Shown here: one piece after another, positions 9,007-16,871 of the stretch | Layout: each line of letters starts with the position of its first letter | How positions within the stretch are numbered: the first letter of the stretch is position 1 | Source of the DNA: Desulfosporosinus nitroreducens | Lineage (GTDB): Bacteria; Bacillota; Desulfitobacteriia; Desulfitobacteriales; Desulfitobacteriaceae | Length of the DNA: 64,000 nt | NCBI RefSeq assembly: GCF_023897015.1 | Contig: NZ_JAMHFY010000013.1 | Span: forward strand, 62,001 to 126,000 | Direction of reading: 5' to 3' | Program-made: the position numbers and the translations under genes | Notes under the pieces: model-generated | Databases searched by the model: none | What the model was told of the DNA's origin: nothing | Seen by the model: the letters and a program-made list of their open reading frames with translations, nothing else

Positions 9007-9055
9007 TTTCTTTATTGATAAAAGACTTGCATTATCAATAAAGAAATGGTAAACT
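9007..9055 (+). promoter_or_regulatory. Promoter for the tRNA pair, framed by a 14-bp inverted repeat
   Basis: TTGCAT (9027-9032) and TAAACT (9050-9055) with a 17-bp spacer form a plausible promoter upstream of tRNA-Thr. A perfect 14-bp inverted repeat (9007-9020 with 9033-9046) places the -35 hexamer in its loop. The palindrome may be the sigH terminator or an operator. Confidence 0.6.
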
Positions 9056-9099
9056 ACGTAAGTGCCTTGGGGTGATGATTGTCGCACACGGGAATTAGT

Positions 9100-9175
9100 G
9101 CCGATGTAGCTCAATTGGTAGAGCAGCTGATTTGTAATCAGCAGGTTACAGGTTCGAGTCCTGCCATCGGCTCCA
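9100..9175 (+). tRNA. tRNA-Thr (anticodon TGT)
   Basis: A complete 76-nt cloverleaf with encoded CCA. The acceptor stem GCCGATG pairs with CATCGGC. The anticodon stem GCTGA/TCAGC encloses TTTGTAA, so the anticodon is TGT at 9133-9135, reading ACA. The T-arm sequence GGTTCGAGTCC is canonical. It lies between sigH and an initiator tRNA. Confidence 0.97.
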
Positions 9176-9283
9176 TGACTTAATGAGGATTGCATGACAT
9201 AGTTTAGCAATAAACATTTAAAACTGCATGGTAACTTCACAAAGGCTGACAAGTGATCACACAGGACAACTAAAGCGTTACGT

Positions 9284-9358
<75 letters not shown>

Positions 9359-9368
9359 AGTATGATTT

Positions 9369-9390
9369 AGACAGCAAAGCTGTCTTTTTT
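9369..9390 (+). terminator. Intrinsic terminator after the tRNA pair
   Basis: AGACAGC pairs perfectly with GCTGTCT around an AAA loop and is followed by a run of T. It begins 11 nt after the initiator tRNA. Confidence 0.85.
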
Positions 9391-9414
9391 GTTATACTGT
9401 TTAGAAAGTATAAC
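9391..9414. repeat. 8-bp hairpin next to the tRNA terminator
   Basis: GTTATACT (9391-9398) and AGTATAAC (9407-9414) are perfect complements with an 8-nt loop. They start directly after the tRNA terminator T-tract. Function not evident. Confidence 0.5.
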
Positions 9415-9441
9415 ATATCGCCATCCCGGTACCTTGCCATT

Positions 9442-9518
9442 CATGGCGGTGTTCTAATCTCGACCAAGTAATGGTTGAGTCATGGCGGTGCTTAATCTCA
9501 ACCATTACTTGGTTGAGT
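9442..9518. repeat. Tandem 39/38-bp repeat with inverted core, forming a 17-bp perfect hairpin
   Basis: Two adjacent units start CATGGCGGTG and end GGTTGAGT (9442-9480 and 9481-9518). Their inner 13 bp are in opposite orientation: ACCAAGTAATGGT in the first, ACCATTACTTGGT in the second. As a result 9463-9479 pairs perfectly with 9497-9513 (17 bp). No protein is encoded. The gap 9359-9596 between tRNA and rpmG promoter holds this repeat, the hairpins listed beside it, and nothing else I can recognise. Confidence 0.75.
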
Positions 9519-9577
9519 CTTGACTACAGGGGCACTCGTCCGTCCTAAGCGAGTCAAGCCAGCGCCAGCCAAGTTTT
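9519..9577. repeat. Palindromic segment ending in a sequence shared with 53740-53754
   Basis: CTTGACT (9519-9525) pairs with AGTCAAG (9552-9558). The tail CGCCAGCCAAGTTTT (9563-9577) matches CGCTAGCCAAGTTTT upstream of carA at 14 of 15 positions. This suggests a dispersed intergenic repeat family rather than a local signal. Confidence 0.45.
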
Positions 9578-9596
9578 TTTCATAAGATGTTTTTTC

Positions 9597-9625
9597 TTGA
9601 CAGTAAAATTATCTTATGATAAAGT
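9597..9625 (+). promoter_or_regulatory. Promoter for rpmG-secE-nusG
   Basis: TTGACA (9597-9602) and TAAAGT (9620-9625) with a 17-bp spacer, about 58 nt before rpmG. The -35 is perfect; the -10 matches 4 of 6. Confidence 0.65.
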
Positions 9626-9682
9626 ATTTTGAGTAATGGAAAAAAATACAGCGTCCTACCGTTGTCCGGGAGGTGTTCGTGA

Positions 9683-9832
9683 ATGCGTGTTGGCATTATT
9701 TTAGCGTGTACGGATTGCAAGCACCGTAACTATGCTACTATGAAAAATAAGAAAAATAACCCAGATCGCTTGGAAACTCAAAAGTTTTGCAAGTTTTGCA
9801 AGAGCCACACTCTGCATAAGGAAACAAAGTAA
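9683..9832 (+). CDS. rpmG: 50S ribosomal protein L33
   Basis: A 49-residue protein starting [12 protein letters not shown]. It has two CxxC pairs (C9/C12 and C36/C39), so this is the zinc-binding form. The start ATG has GGGAGGTG 7 nt upstream. It lies before secE-nusG, where L33 is usually found in Gram-positives. It acts in the large ribosomal subunit. Confidence 0.95.
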   Translation: MRVGIILACTDCKHRNYATMKNKKNNPDRLETQKFCKFCKSHTLHKETK

Positions 9833-9914
9833 TTTTTTTTTTGCAAAGGTTTATGTACGCCAGGAGGCGTTGTCACGGAGTCGATGATGTGGATGTCTGT
9901 AAGGATGTGAAGTG

Positions 9915-10136
9915 ATGGGCGAGTTGAAGAAACCGGCCAATACTCTGCGACAGAAAGATAAGGCGATGGAGTATTTCCGCGGGGTTTTGAGCGAACTCAA
10001 GAAAGTTCATTGGCCAAGCCGCAGGCAGTTGCTTACCTACACAGTAGTTGTGTTTTTTGCGGTGGCAATTGTATCCATTCTAATGTGGATTGTTGATAGC
10101 GGTTTAAGTGCGGCCTTGACCAAGCTGCTGCCCTAA
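9915..10136 (+). CDS. secE: Preprotein translocase subunit SecE
   Basis: Small essential subunit of the SecYEG protein-conducting channel in the membrane. The 73-residue protein has an amphipathic segment (LSELKKVHWPSRRQLL) and one transmembrane helix (about residues 43-64, VVVFFAVAIVSILMWIV), which is the single-span SecE layout. ATG 9915 is taken as the start with AAGGATGTG upstream; GTG 9912 is an alternative adding one residue. Its partner secY is at 34645. The secE-nusG order is near-universal in bacteria. Confidence 0.94.
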   Translation: MGELKKPANTLRQKDKAMEYFRGVLSELKKVHWPSRRQLLTYTVVVFFAVAIVSILMWIVDSGLSAALTKLLP

Positions 10137-10177
10137 ACATAAGTTTCAACGGCAGTGTCTGAGGAGGTCCCTGAGAA

Positions 10178-10705
10178 ATGGCAAAAGATTGGTTTGTGAT
10201 TCATACCTATTCTGGCTATGAGAACAAGGTTAAGATGAATCTTGAAAAACGTGTTGAATCTATGAACATGGAAGAAAAGATTTTTCGAGTGCTTGTTCCC
10301 ATGGAAGATGAAATTGAGTTCAAAAATGGCAAACAAAAGATTACCAAGCGCAAGGTATATCCCGGTTACGTCCTTGTCGAGATGGAAATGACGGATGACT
10401 CATGGTATGTTGTTCGTAATACTCCAGGAGTGACAGGGTTCGTTGGCTCTGGGACTAAGCCTATTCCATTGCTTGACAGTGAGGTTGTAACCATTTTACA
10501 ACAAATGGGAATGGATGAGATTCAAACTCGAATTGATTTTGATATTAATCAAAGCGTTCAGGTTATTGCTGGTCCGTTCAAAGATTTTGTTGGGGTGGTT
10601 CGAGAAATCCTTGCTGACAAAGGAAAGTTGCGGGTTGAGGTATCTATGTTTGGAAGAGAGACACCCGTTGAACTTGAGTTCGCACAGGTTCAAAAATTAG
10701 ACTAA
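10178..10705 (+). CDS. nusG: Transcription termination/antitermination factor NusG
   Basis: RNA polymerase-associated factor that modulates pausing and links transcription to Rho and the ribosome. The N-terminal NGN domain opens WFVIHTYSGYENKVK, and the C-terminal KOW domain contains GPFKDFVGVV. Length of 175 residues is standard. GAGGAGGT precedes the ATG. It is encoded between secE and the rplK-rplA ribosomal genes, as in most bacteria. Confidence 0.96.
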   Translation: MAKDWFVIHTYSGYENKVKMNLEKRVESMNMEEKIFRVLVPMEDEIEFKNGKQKITKRKVYPGYVLVEMEMTDDSWYVVRNTPGVTGFVGSGTKPIPLLDSEVVTILQQMGMDEIQTRIDFDINQSVQVIAGPFKDFVGVVREILADKGKLRVEVSMFGRETPVELEFAQVQKLD

Positions 10706-10739
10706 TAAATGTTATCTTAACAAGGGGGTGTAAATGACA

Positions 10740-11168
10740 ATGGCAAAGAAAGTAATTGGGTTGGTAAAATTAGCGATCAATGCAGGAAAGGCAACACCGG
10801 CACCTCCGGTTGGTCCAGCTCTGGGTCAGCACGGCGTTAATATTATGGGCTTTTGCAAAGAGTACAATGAACGTACGAAAGATCAAGCAGGGCTTATTAT
10901 TCCGGTAGAAATTACTGTATACGAAGATCGTTCCTTTACCTTTATTACCAAAACTCCACCAGCAGCAGTATTGCTTAAGAAAGCTGCTAATATTAATTCG
11001 GGTTCTTCTGAACCGAATCGAAAAAAAGTTGCAGCTGTTCCTAAATCGAAGATACGCGAAATAGCGGACATTAAGATGAAGGACTTAAACGCAGCAAGTA
11101 TTGAAGCGGCAATGCGCATGATCGAAGGAACAGCGCGGAGCATGGGAATCGACGTAGTCGAAGGTTAA
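10740..11168 (+). CDS. rplK: 50S ribosomal protein L11
   Basis: Protein of the GTPase-associated centre on 23S rRNA. It is needed for stringent-response sensing and is the site of thiopeptide binding. The proline-rich N-terminal domain contains [18 protein letters not shown], and the rRNA-binding C-terminal domain follows. ATG 10740 is preferred over ATG 10734 because AAGGGGGTG then lies 9 nt rather than 3 nt away. This gives 142 residues, the usual size. It is co-transcribed with rplA. Confidence 0.96.
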   Translation: MAKKVIGLVKLAINAGKATPAPPVGPALGQHGVNIMGFCKEYNERTKDQAGLIIPVEITVYEDRSFTFITKTPPAAVLLKKAANINSGSSEPNRKKVAAVPKSKIREIADIKMKDLNAASIEAAMRMIEGTARSMGIDVVEG

Positions 11169-11220
11169 GTAAAATTTTGTGGGAGGGCTAAGCCCGCATA
11201 ACCACAAGGAGGTTAATAGA

Positions 11221-11913
11221 ATGGCTAAAGTAGGGAAAAAATATCAAGAGGCTGTAAAATCATTTGATCGTATTGCGCTCTACGAACCAACAGAGGCTTT
11301 ATCAATTGTAAAGACTAACGCTAAAGCTAAGTTTGATGAGACTGTAGAAGTTGCTTTCAAATTAGGCATTGATACCCGTCATGCAGATCAACAAATTCGG
11401 GGTGCCATTGTACTTCCGAACGGAACAGGTAAAACCCGCTCCGTGTTGGTGTTTGCTAAAGGGGAAAAGGCCAAAGAAGCAGAATTGGCAGGAGCAGACT
11501 TTGTTGGAGCCGAGGACATGATTGCTAAGATCGAACAAGGTTGGTTCGGTTTTGAAGTAGTGGTAGCAACACCAGACATGATGGGAATGGTTGGTAAATT
11601 AGGTCGAGTACTCGGACCTAAAGGCCTTATGCCAAACCCGAAAACTGGAACGGTTACCCTTGATGTAACTCGTGCGATCAAAGAGATTAAGGCTGGTAAG
11701 ATTGAATACCGTGCGGATAAGGCTGGCATTATACATGCACCAATCGGTAAAGCCTCATTCGGTGTGGAACAACTACTGGAAAACTATCGCGTGTTAGGAG
11801 AAACTTTGCTTAAGGCGAAGCCTGCAGCTGCCAAAGGTCAATACATGCGGAGTGTCACAGTGTCCTCTACAATGGGACCGGGCGTACGCATTAACCCTGC
11901 AAAAGCAGTCTAA
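11221..11913 (+). CDS. rplA: 50S ribosomal protein L1
   Basis: Forms the mobile L1 stalk at the ribosomal E site, where it helps release deacylated tRNA. The 230-residue protein includes the conserved [18 protein letters not shown] loop. The start at 11221 follows ACAAGGAGG; the frame is open upstream, but those residues (from 11179) are not family-like. It is the last gene before the rplJ leader and its promoter, so it probably ends the L11 transcription unit in part. Confidence 0.96.
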   Translation: MAKVGKKYQEAVKSFDRIALYEPTEALSIVKTNAKAKFDETVEVAFKLGIDTRHADQQIRGAIVLPNGTGKTRSVLVFAKGEKAKEAELAGADFVGAEDMIAKIEQGWFGFEVVVATPDMMGMVGKLGRVLGPKGLMPNPKTGTVTLDVTRAIKEIKAGKIEYRADKAGIIHAPIGKASFGVEQLLENYRVLGETLLKAKPAAAKGQYMRSVTVSSTMGPGVRINPAKAV

Positions 11914-11935
11914 ACACAGGTATGCTTGACAGTGT

Positions 11936-11964
11936 TCTATAAATGGGATAAACTTATCAGGAAT
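11936..11964 (+). promoter_or_regulatory. Promoter for rplJ-rplL
   Basis: A perfect TTGACA (11936-11941) and TAAACT (11959-11964) separated by 17 bp, between rplA and the L10 leader. Confidence 0.75.
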
Positions 11965-11967
11965 TTA

Positions 11968-12083
11968 ATATGTCCGCTGTAGAAAGCAGGTGCCGAAAGG
12001 CTTAATGTCCTGCCGAGGTTGGAAGATTACGCCGAAAGATATTCATTTGGCATTCTTAACCTCTGCAAGCGCGGAGGTTTTTT
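11968..12083 (+). promoter_or_regulatory. Ribosomal protein L10 leader with attenuator
   Basis: Untranslated leader upstream of rplJ. The GCAGGTGCCGAAAGGC and TGTCCTGCC segments resemble the known L10(L12)4-binding leader RNA of Firmicutes. It ends in a terminator whose 9-bp stem (12058-12066 with 12071-12079) is followed by TTTT. Excess L10/L12 complex binding the leader should favour termination. Confidence 0.75.
12058..12083 (+). terminator. Attenuator hairpin in the L10 leader
   Basis: AACCTCTGC pairs with GCGGAGGTT (one T-G pair) around AAGC and runs into six T residues (12078-12083). It lies 35 nt before the rplJ start codon. Confidence 0.82.
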
Positions 12084-12117
12084 GCTGGGTTTATCTATAG
12101 GGAAGGAGGTACACAGA

Positions 12118-12645
12118 ATGCCTAACATCGAAGAAAAAAGTCTGGTAGTCTCGGAGATTAAAGAAAAGTTTCAACAGTCTTCAGGTATAGTTTTAGCCGA
12201 TTACCGCGGTTTAACTGTGGCCCAAGTAACGCAATTGCGTTCTCAACTGCGTAATGCTGGAGTCGAGTATCGGGTTTTGAAAAACACCCTCGTACGTCGC
12301 GCCGCTGATGAGTTAGGGGTAGAGGGGCTTGATTCCTATCTTAAAGGACCGACAGCACTCGCCTTTAGTGCAGATCCTGTTGCTCCGGCCAAGATATTAA
12401 TGGACTTTGCTAAAGCAAACAAGCTCAAAAAGTTCCAGATTAAAGCTGGAGTATTAGAGGGGAAAGTTATCGGAGCCGAGGGCGTTAAAGCTCTTGCTGA
12501 TCTGCCTTCTCGCGAAGTCTTGCTCACTATGGTTCTGCGCGGTATGCAAGCTCCTCTTACAGGTATGGTTAATGTTCTTCAAGGACCGATCCGTAAAATG
12601 GGGTATGCGTTGGAAGAAGTACGTAAACTTAAGGCTGCTCAATAG
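12118..12645 (+). CDS. rplJ: 50S ribosomal protein L10
   Basis: Base of the L7/L12 stalk: its N-terminal domain binds 23S rRNA and its C-terminal helix carries L12 dimers. Begins MPNIEEKSLVV with GGAAGGAGG upstream; the longer open frame from 12019 reads through the leader RNA and is not used. 175 residues. The ADYRGLTVAQVTQLR segment is typical of the family. Expression is likely autoregulated through the leader at 11968-12083. Confidence 0.96.
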   Translation: MPNIEEKSLVVSEIKEKFQQSSGIVLADYRGLTVAQVTQLRSQLRNAGVEYRVLKNTLVRRAADELGVEGLDSYLKGPTALAFSADPVAPAKILMDFAKANKLKKFQIKAGVLEGKVIGAEGVKALADLPSREVLLTMVLRGMQAPLTGMVNVLQGPIRKMGYALEEVRKLKAAQ

Positions 12646-12699
12646 TTTTTATTATCTAGATAACAATAATGTTTTATAATTTTAAGGGGGAAATTAAAA

Positions 12700-13077
12700 A
12701 TGTCTAAAGTAAATGAAATTCTCGAAGCCGTAAAAGGCTTAACTGTTCTCGAATTGGCTGAACTCGTAAAGGCTTTTGAAGAGGAATTTGGCGTAAGCGC
12801 TGCTGCTCCAGTAGCGGTTGCAGGCGTAGCCTCTGCAGCTCCTGCAGCAGATGCAGCTGAAGAAAAAACCGAGTTTGATGTCATGCTTATGAACTGCGGA
12901 GCTTCCAAAATTGGCGTTATTAAAGTAGTTCGTGAAGCAACCGGCCTTGGGCTTAAAGAAGCAAAAGACCTCGTAGACAATGCACCAAAACCAGTTAAAG
13001 AAAAAGTCTCAAAAGACGAAGCTGAAGCTTTAAAAGCTAAGTTAACTGAAGCCGGTGCAACCGTCGAAGTTAAGTAA
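12700..13077 (+). CDS. rplL: 50S ribosomal protein L7/L12
   Basis: Multi-copy stalk protein that recruits and activates translational GTPases such as EF-Tu and EF-G, both encoded downstream in this window. The 125-residue protein has an N-terminal dimerisation domain, an alanine-rich hinge ([17 protein letters not shown]), and the globular C-terminal domain with [21 protein letters not shown] strong terminator follows immediately. Confidence 0.97.
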   Translation: MSKVNEILEAVKGLTVLELAELVKAFEEEFGVSAAAPVAVAGVASAAPAADAAEEKTEFDVMLMNCGASKIGVIKVVREATGLGLKEAKDLVDNAPKPVKEKVSKDEAEALKAKLTEAGATVEVK

Positions 13078-13091
13078 GAGTTTATAGCAGA

Positions 13092-13128
13092 AAGGTACTC
13101 TCTTGTAGAGAGTACCTTCTTTATTTTG
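13092..13128 (+). terminator. Intrinsic terminator after rplL
   Basis: AAGGTACTCTC (13092-13102) pairs perfectly with GAGAGTACCTT (13108-13118), loop TTGTA, followed by a T-rich tract. It ends the rplJL unit 14 nt after rplL. The rest of 13129-13212 shows nothing recognisable. Confidence 0.88.
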
Positions 13129-13212
13129 GATAGGCAGTGTATTTCAACAAAATTGTACTTTTAGAATAGAATAGTAAAATACTGAATTCAAGCCTAAAAC
13201 TAAAATGTTTTC

Positions 13213-13241
13213 TTGACAGAGGGGTTCCGTTTTGTTATACT
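13213..13241 (+). promoter_or_regulatory. Sigma-A promoter for rpoB-rpoC
   Basis: Perfect TTGACA (13213-13218) and TATACT (13236-13241) with a 17-bp spacer. It gives a leader of about 225 nt before rpoB. Confidence 0.82.
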
Positions 13242-13351
13242 TTATAAATGTTACTATATGTAAATGGAATTTATTACTTAATCTATCCATGCTATGGTAA
13301 TAAGTTAAAAGCATTAGATAATAAGGAGATATTATCTTTGAAATTGTCGGA

Positions 13352-13459
13352 ATGATAGCGGAACATCATAAACAGTTAAGCGAGGTTCTTTTAAAGGCCT
13401 TGCTTTTGGCTGTATATGTCAATATATTATTAGACCTCAATGAGAGAAAACCACACTGA
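13352..13459 (+). CDS. Candidate 35-residue hydrophobic peptide in the rpoB leader
   Basis: A short open frame, MIAEHHKQLSEVLLKALL..., ending in the charged tail NERKPH. Its centre is hydrophobic (VLLKALLLAVYVNILL) and could span or associate with the membrane. Its stop lies in the rpoB ribosome site (GAGGGGTG), 14 nt before the rpoB ATG. Its ATG overlaps the stop of a 5-codon TTG-started mini-frame (13338-13355), and that mini-frame has AAGGAG 9 nt upstream. The order suggests translational coupling. I recognise no family. It may be a leader peptide or chance. Confidence 0.4.
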   Translation: MIAEHHKQLSEVLLKALLLAVYVNILLDLNERKPH

Positions 13460-13473
13460 GGGGTGAAACGTAA

Positions 13474-16400
13474 ATGTTCTATCCTGTTAAGGTTGGGACA
13501 CGAGAGCGCTGGAGCTACTCCAGAATCCGTGAAGTTCTCGACATGCCAAATTTAATTGAAATCCAGCAAAACTCCTATCGTTGGTTTCTTGATGAAGGGT
13601 TACGCGACATGTTTCGCGATATTTCACCGATTCAAGATTTCACAGGCAATCTCGTTCTAGAATTTGTTGATTATAGCTTAGGAGAGGCTAAATATCAGGT
13701 GGAGGAGTGTAAAGAACGCGATGTTACATATGCCGCGCCACTCCGCGTAAAGGTTCGCCTGATCAACAAGGAAACTGGAGAAGTGAAGGAACAGGAAGTC
13801 TTTATGGGGGATTTCCCGTTGATGACAGACAAAGGTACCTTCATTATTAATGGGGCCGAACGTGTTATTGTCAGCCAACTTGTTCGATCGCCGGGGGTTT
13901 ATTATGCCGAACAAATTGATCCCAGCGGGAAAAAGCTCTATGGAGCTACAGTTATTCCAAATCGTGGGGCTTGGCTAGAGTTTGAAACGGATGTTAACGA
14001 TAATATCTTTGTAAGAGTTGACCGAACTCGGAAGCTTCCAGGCACTGTCCTTATTCGTGCCTTAGGATATGCCAGCAACGGTCAGATCTTGGAGTTATTT
14101 AACGATAATGAATATATCCGCGCTACTTTGGAAAGGGATAACTCAGAGTCGACAGAAGAAGCATTGGTTGAAATCTATAAAAGGTTAAGACCAGGCGAAC
14201 CACCGACGGTTGACAGTGCACGCTCATTATTGGAAGCATTGTTCTTTGATGCTAAACGTTATGATCTGGCCAAGGTTGGTCGATATAAACTCAATAAGAA
14301 GCTAGGTCTGGATATCCCAATGGATGTACGACATCTAACTCGCGGAGATATCGTGGCCAGTGTTCAGCGAATGCTTGCCTTGATGGATGGTGAAGGTCAT
14401 AAAGACGATATTGACCATTTAGGCAATCGGAGGTTGCGCTCTGTAGGTGAGTTGCTTCAAAATCAATTCCGAATTGGATTATCTCGTATGGAACGCGTAG
14501 TTCGCGAACGAATGACAATTCAAGATGTTGAAGTGATTACTCCTCAAGTATTAATTAACATCCGACCTGTTGTGGCTGCCATTAAGGAATTCTTTGGCAG
14601 CAGTCAGTTATCTCAATTTATGGATCAAACAAATCCGCTGGCAGAGTTAACGCATAAGCGGCGCTTAAGTGCTTTAGGACCTGGAGGATTGAGCAGAGAA
14701 CGTGCAGGTTTTGAAGTTCGCGACGTCCATCATTCTCACTATGGCAGAATGTGTCCTGTGGAGACGCCGGAAGGACCAAACATTGGTCTGATTGGATCTC
14801 TAAGTACATTCGGACGCATTAATCCTTATGGCTTCATTGAAGCCCCTTACCGCAAGGCAAATAAGGAGAGCGGAAGCGTTACTGATGAAATTCATTATTT
14901 AACGGCTGACGAAGAAGAAAAGTATGTTGTAGCACAGGCTAATGCACCACTTGATAAGGATGGCAATTTTCTAGGGGAGAAAATTGATGGTCGTCATGGA
15001 CCAGATTTCGTGCATGTGTCTCCGAACCAAGTTGACTATATGGATGTCTCTCCAAAGCAAATGGTATCCATCGCTACAGCACTTATCCCCTTCTTGGAGC
15101 ATGATGATGCAAACAGGGCTTTGATGGGTTCAAACATGCAACGGCAAGCAGTGCCGCTTTTGCGGACGGATTCGCCTTATGTAGGGACTGGAATGGAATA
15201 TAAGACTGCTAAGGACTCCGGTGTTTGCGCAATTACTAAACGAGCTGGGGTAGTTGAGCGGGCGACCGCTGACGAGATCATTGTCCTCGGTGATGACGGG
15301 ATGACAGAAAAGCATAAACTGCTTAAATATTCTCGTTCCAACCAAGGAACCTGCATTAACCAGCGACCCATTGTTATGAAAGGGGAGCGGGTAGAGGCCA
15401 GCCAAATCATTGCGGATGGTCCATCAACTGACCATGGAGAACTCGCTTTAGGCCGCAACGTTTTAGTAGCCTTTATGACATGGGAAGGGTATAACTACGA
15501 AGATGCTATCTTGATAAGCGAGAAGCTTGTTCGAGAGGATTATTATACATCCATTCATATTGAAGAATACGAATCAGATGCCCGTGATACTAAGCTTGGA
15601 CCAGAAGAAATTACTCGCGACATTCCGAATGTCGGGGAAGATGTTCTGAAAGATCTTGATGAGCGTGGAATTATTCGTATCGGAGCTGAAGTTCGTCCGG
15701 GAGATATCTTAGTTGGTAAAGTGACACCGAAGGGTGAGACAGAGCTAACGGCAGAAGAACGTTTGCTTCGAGCTATTTTCGGGGAAAAGGCGCGTGAAGT
15801 GCGTGATACTTCGTTGCGTGTACCCCATGGAGAAGCTGGGAAAATTGTCGATGTTAAAGTGTTTACCCGCGAAAACGGGGATGAATTATCCCCTGGTGTT
15901 AATCAACTTGTTCGTGTCTACATCGCTCAAAAACGAAAAATATCTGTGGGTGACAAGGTGGCGGGTCGCCACGGTAACAAAGGGGTAATTTCACGCATTA
16001 TGCGTCAAGAGGATATGCCGTTTATGCCGGATGGCACGCCGATTGAAGTTGTCCTTAATCCATTGGGCGTTCCTTCTCGGATGAACATCGGACAGGTGCT
16101 TGAGACTCACTTAGGTATGGCGGCAAAGGCCTTAGGGATACGTATTGCAACCCCGGTCTTTGACGGTGCTACTGAGGATGATATTTTTGAAACTTTAGAG
16201 AAGGCCGGCATCTCAAGAGATGGGAAGACGATGTTGTATGATGGACGGACAGGAGATCCGTTCGACAGCAAAATCACTGTTGGCTATATGTATGTTCTTA
16301 AACTTCACCATTTAGTTGACGATAAGATTCATGCCCGTTCCACAGGTCCATATTCCCTCGTAACCCAGCAACCTTTGGGCGGTAAAGCTCAATTCGGTGG

Positions 16401-16845
16401 GCAACGCTTTGGAGAAATGGAAGTTTGGGCGTTGGAGGCTTATGGAGCAGCTTATACTTTACAAGAAATCCTAACAGTTAAGTCAGACGATGTCGTTGGA
16501 CGTGTAAAAACATACGAAGCGATTGTTAAAGGAGAGAACATTCCTGAACCAGGAATCCCCGAATCGTTTAAGGTTTTGATAAAAGAAATGCAGAGTTTGG
16601 GACTTGATGTTAGAGTCTTGTCAGCAGATGACAGGGAAATTGAGATTCATGATACCGATGAGGATATAACGGAAACCGCAAAGGAACTTGGCATTGATCT
16701 GCATGAAGAACTCCCGCTTCCTTCAACTCGAATAGTTGGGTCGAAGGATGAGGAAGACACCATGGTCGATGAGGAAGACCCTCTCGATGAATTAAATGTT
16801 GAAGTCCTTGAGGAAGAAGATATAGATCTTGGCGATCTCAAATAG
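13474..16845 (+). CDS. rpoB: DNA-directed RNA polymerase subunit beta
   Basis: Forms one pincer and part of the active site of RNA polymerase. The 1123-residue protein lacks the large lineage-specific inserts of proteobacterial RpoB. The rifampicin-pocket cluster [11 protein letters not shown] starts near residue 375 and [20 protein letters not shown] follows; both look wild-type. [12 protein letters not shown] and the C-terminal [20 protein letters not shown] region are conserved catalytic elements. The C-terminus adds an acidic tail rich in Asp/Glu. GAGGGGTG lies upstream, and rpoC follows after 26 nt. Confidence 0.98.
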   Translation: MFYPVKVGTRERWSYSRIREVLDMPNLIEIQQNSYRWFLDEGLRDMFRDISPIQDFTGNLVLEFVDYSLGEAKYQVEECKERDVTYAAPLRVKVRLINKETGEVKEQEVFMGDFPLMTDKGTFIINGAERVIVSQLVRSPGVYYAEQIDPSGKKLYGATVIPNRGAWLEFETDVNDNIFVRVDRTRKLPGTVLIRALGYASNGQILELFNDNEYIRATLERDNSESTEEALVEIYKRLRPGEPPTVDSARSLLEALFFDAKRYDLAKVGRYKLNKKLGLDIPMDVRHLTRGDIVASVQRMLALMDGEGHKDDIDHLGNRRLRSVGELLQNQFRIGLSRMERVVRERMTIQDVEVITPQVLINIRPVVAAIKEFFGSSQLSQFMDQTNPLAELTHKRRLSALGPGGLSRERAGFEVRDVHHSHYGRMCPVETPEGPNIGLIGSLSTFGRINPYGFIEAPYRKANKESGSVTDEIHYLTADEEEKYVVAQANAPLDKDGNFLGEKIDGRHGPDFVHVSPNQVDYMDVSPKQMVSIATALIPFLEHDDANRALMGSNMQRQAVPLLRTDSPYVGTGMEYKTAKDSGVCAITKRAGVVERATADEIIVLGDDGMTEKHKLLKYSRSNQGTCINQRPIVMKGERVEASQIIADGPSTDHGELALGRNVLVAFMTWEGYNYEDAILISEKLVREDYYTSIHIEEYESDARDTKLGPEEITRDIPNVGEDVLKDLDERGIIRIGAEVRPGDILVGKVTPKGETELTAEERLLRAIFGEKAREVRDTSLRVPHGEAGKIVDVKVFTRENGDELSPGVNQLVRVYIAQKRKISVGDKVAGRHGNKGVISRIMRQEDMPFMPDGTPIEVVLNPLGVPSRMNIGQVLETHLGMAAKALGIRIATPVFDGATEDDIFETLEKAGISRDGKTMLYDGRTGDPFDSKITVGYMYVLKLHHLVDDKIHARSTGPYSLVTQQPLGGKAQFGGQRFGEMEVWALEAYGAAYTLQEILTVKSDDVVGRVKTYEAIVKGENIPEPGIPESFKVLIKEMQSLGLDVRVLSADDREIEIHDTDEDITETAKELGIDLHEELPLPSTRIVGSKDEEDTMVDEEDPLDELNVEVLEEEDIDLGDLK

Positions 16846-16871
16846 TCCCCGGACGAAAGGAGCGATAAGGA

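Noticed and set aside
9421-9590. Possible CRISPR-like array
   Set aside because: Only two repeat units with no spacer between them and a flipped core; no cas genes nearby.
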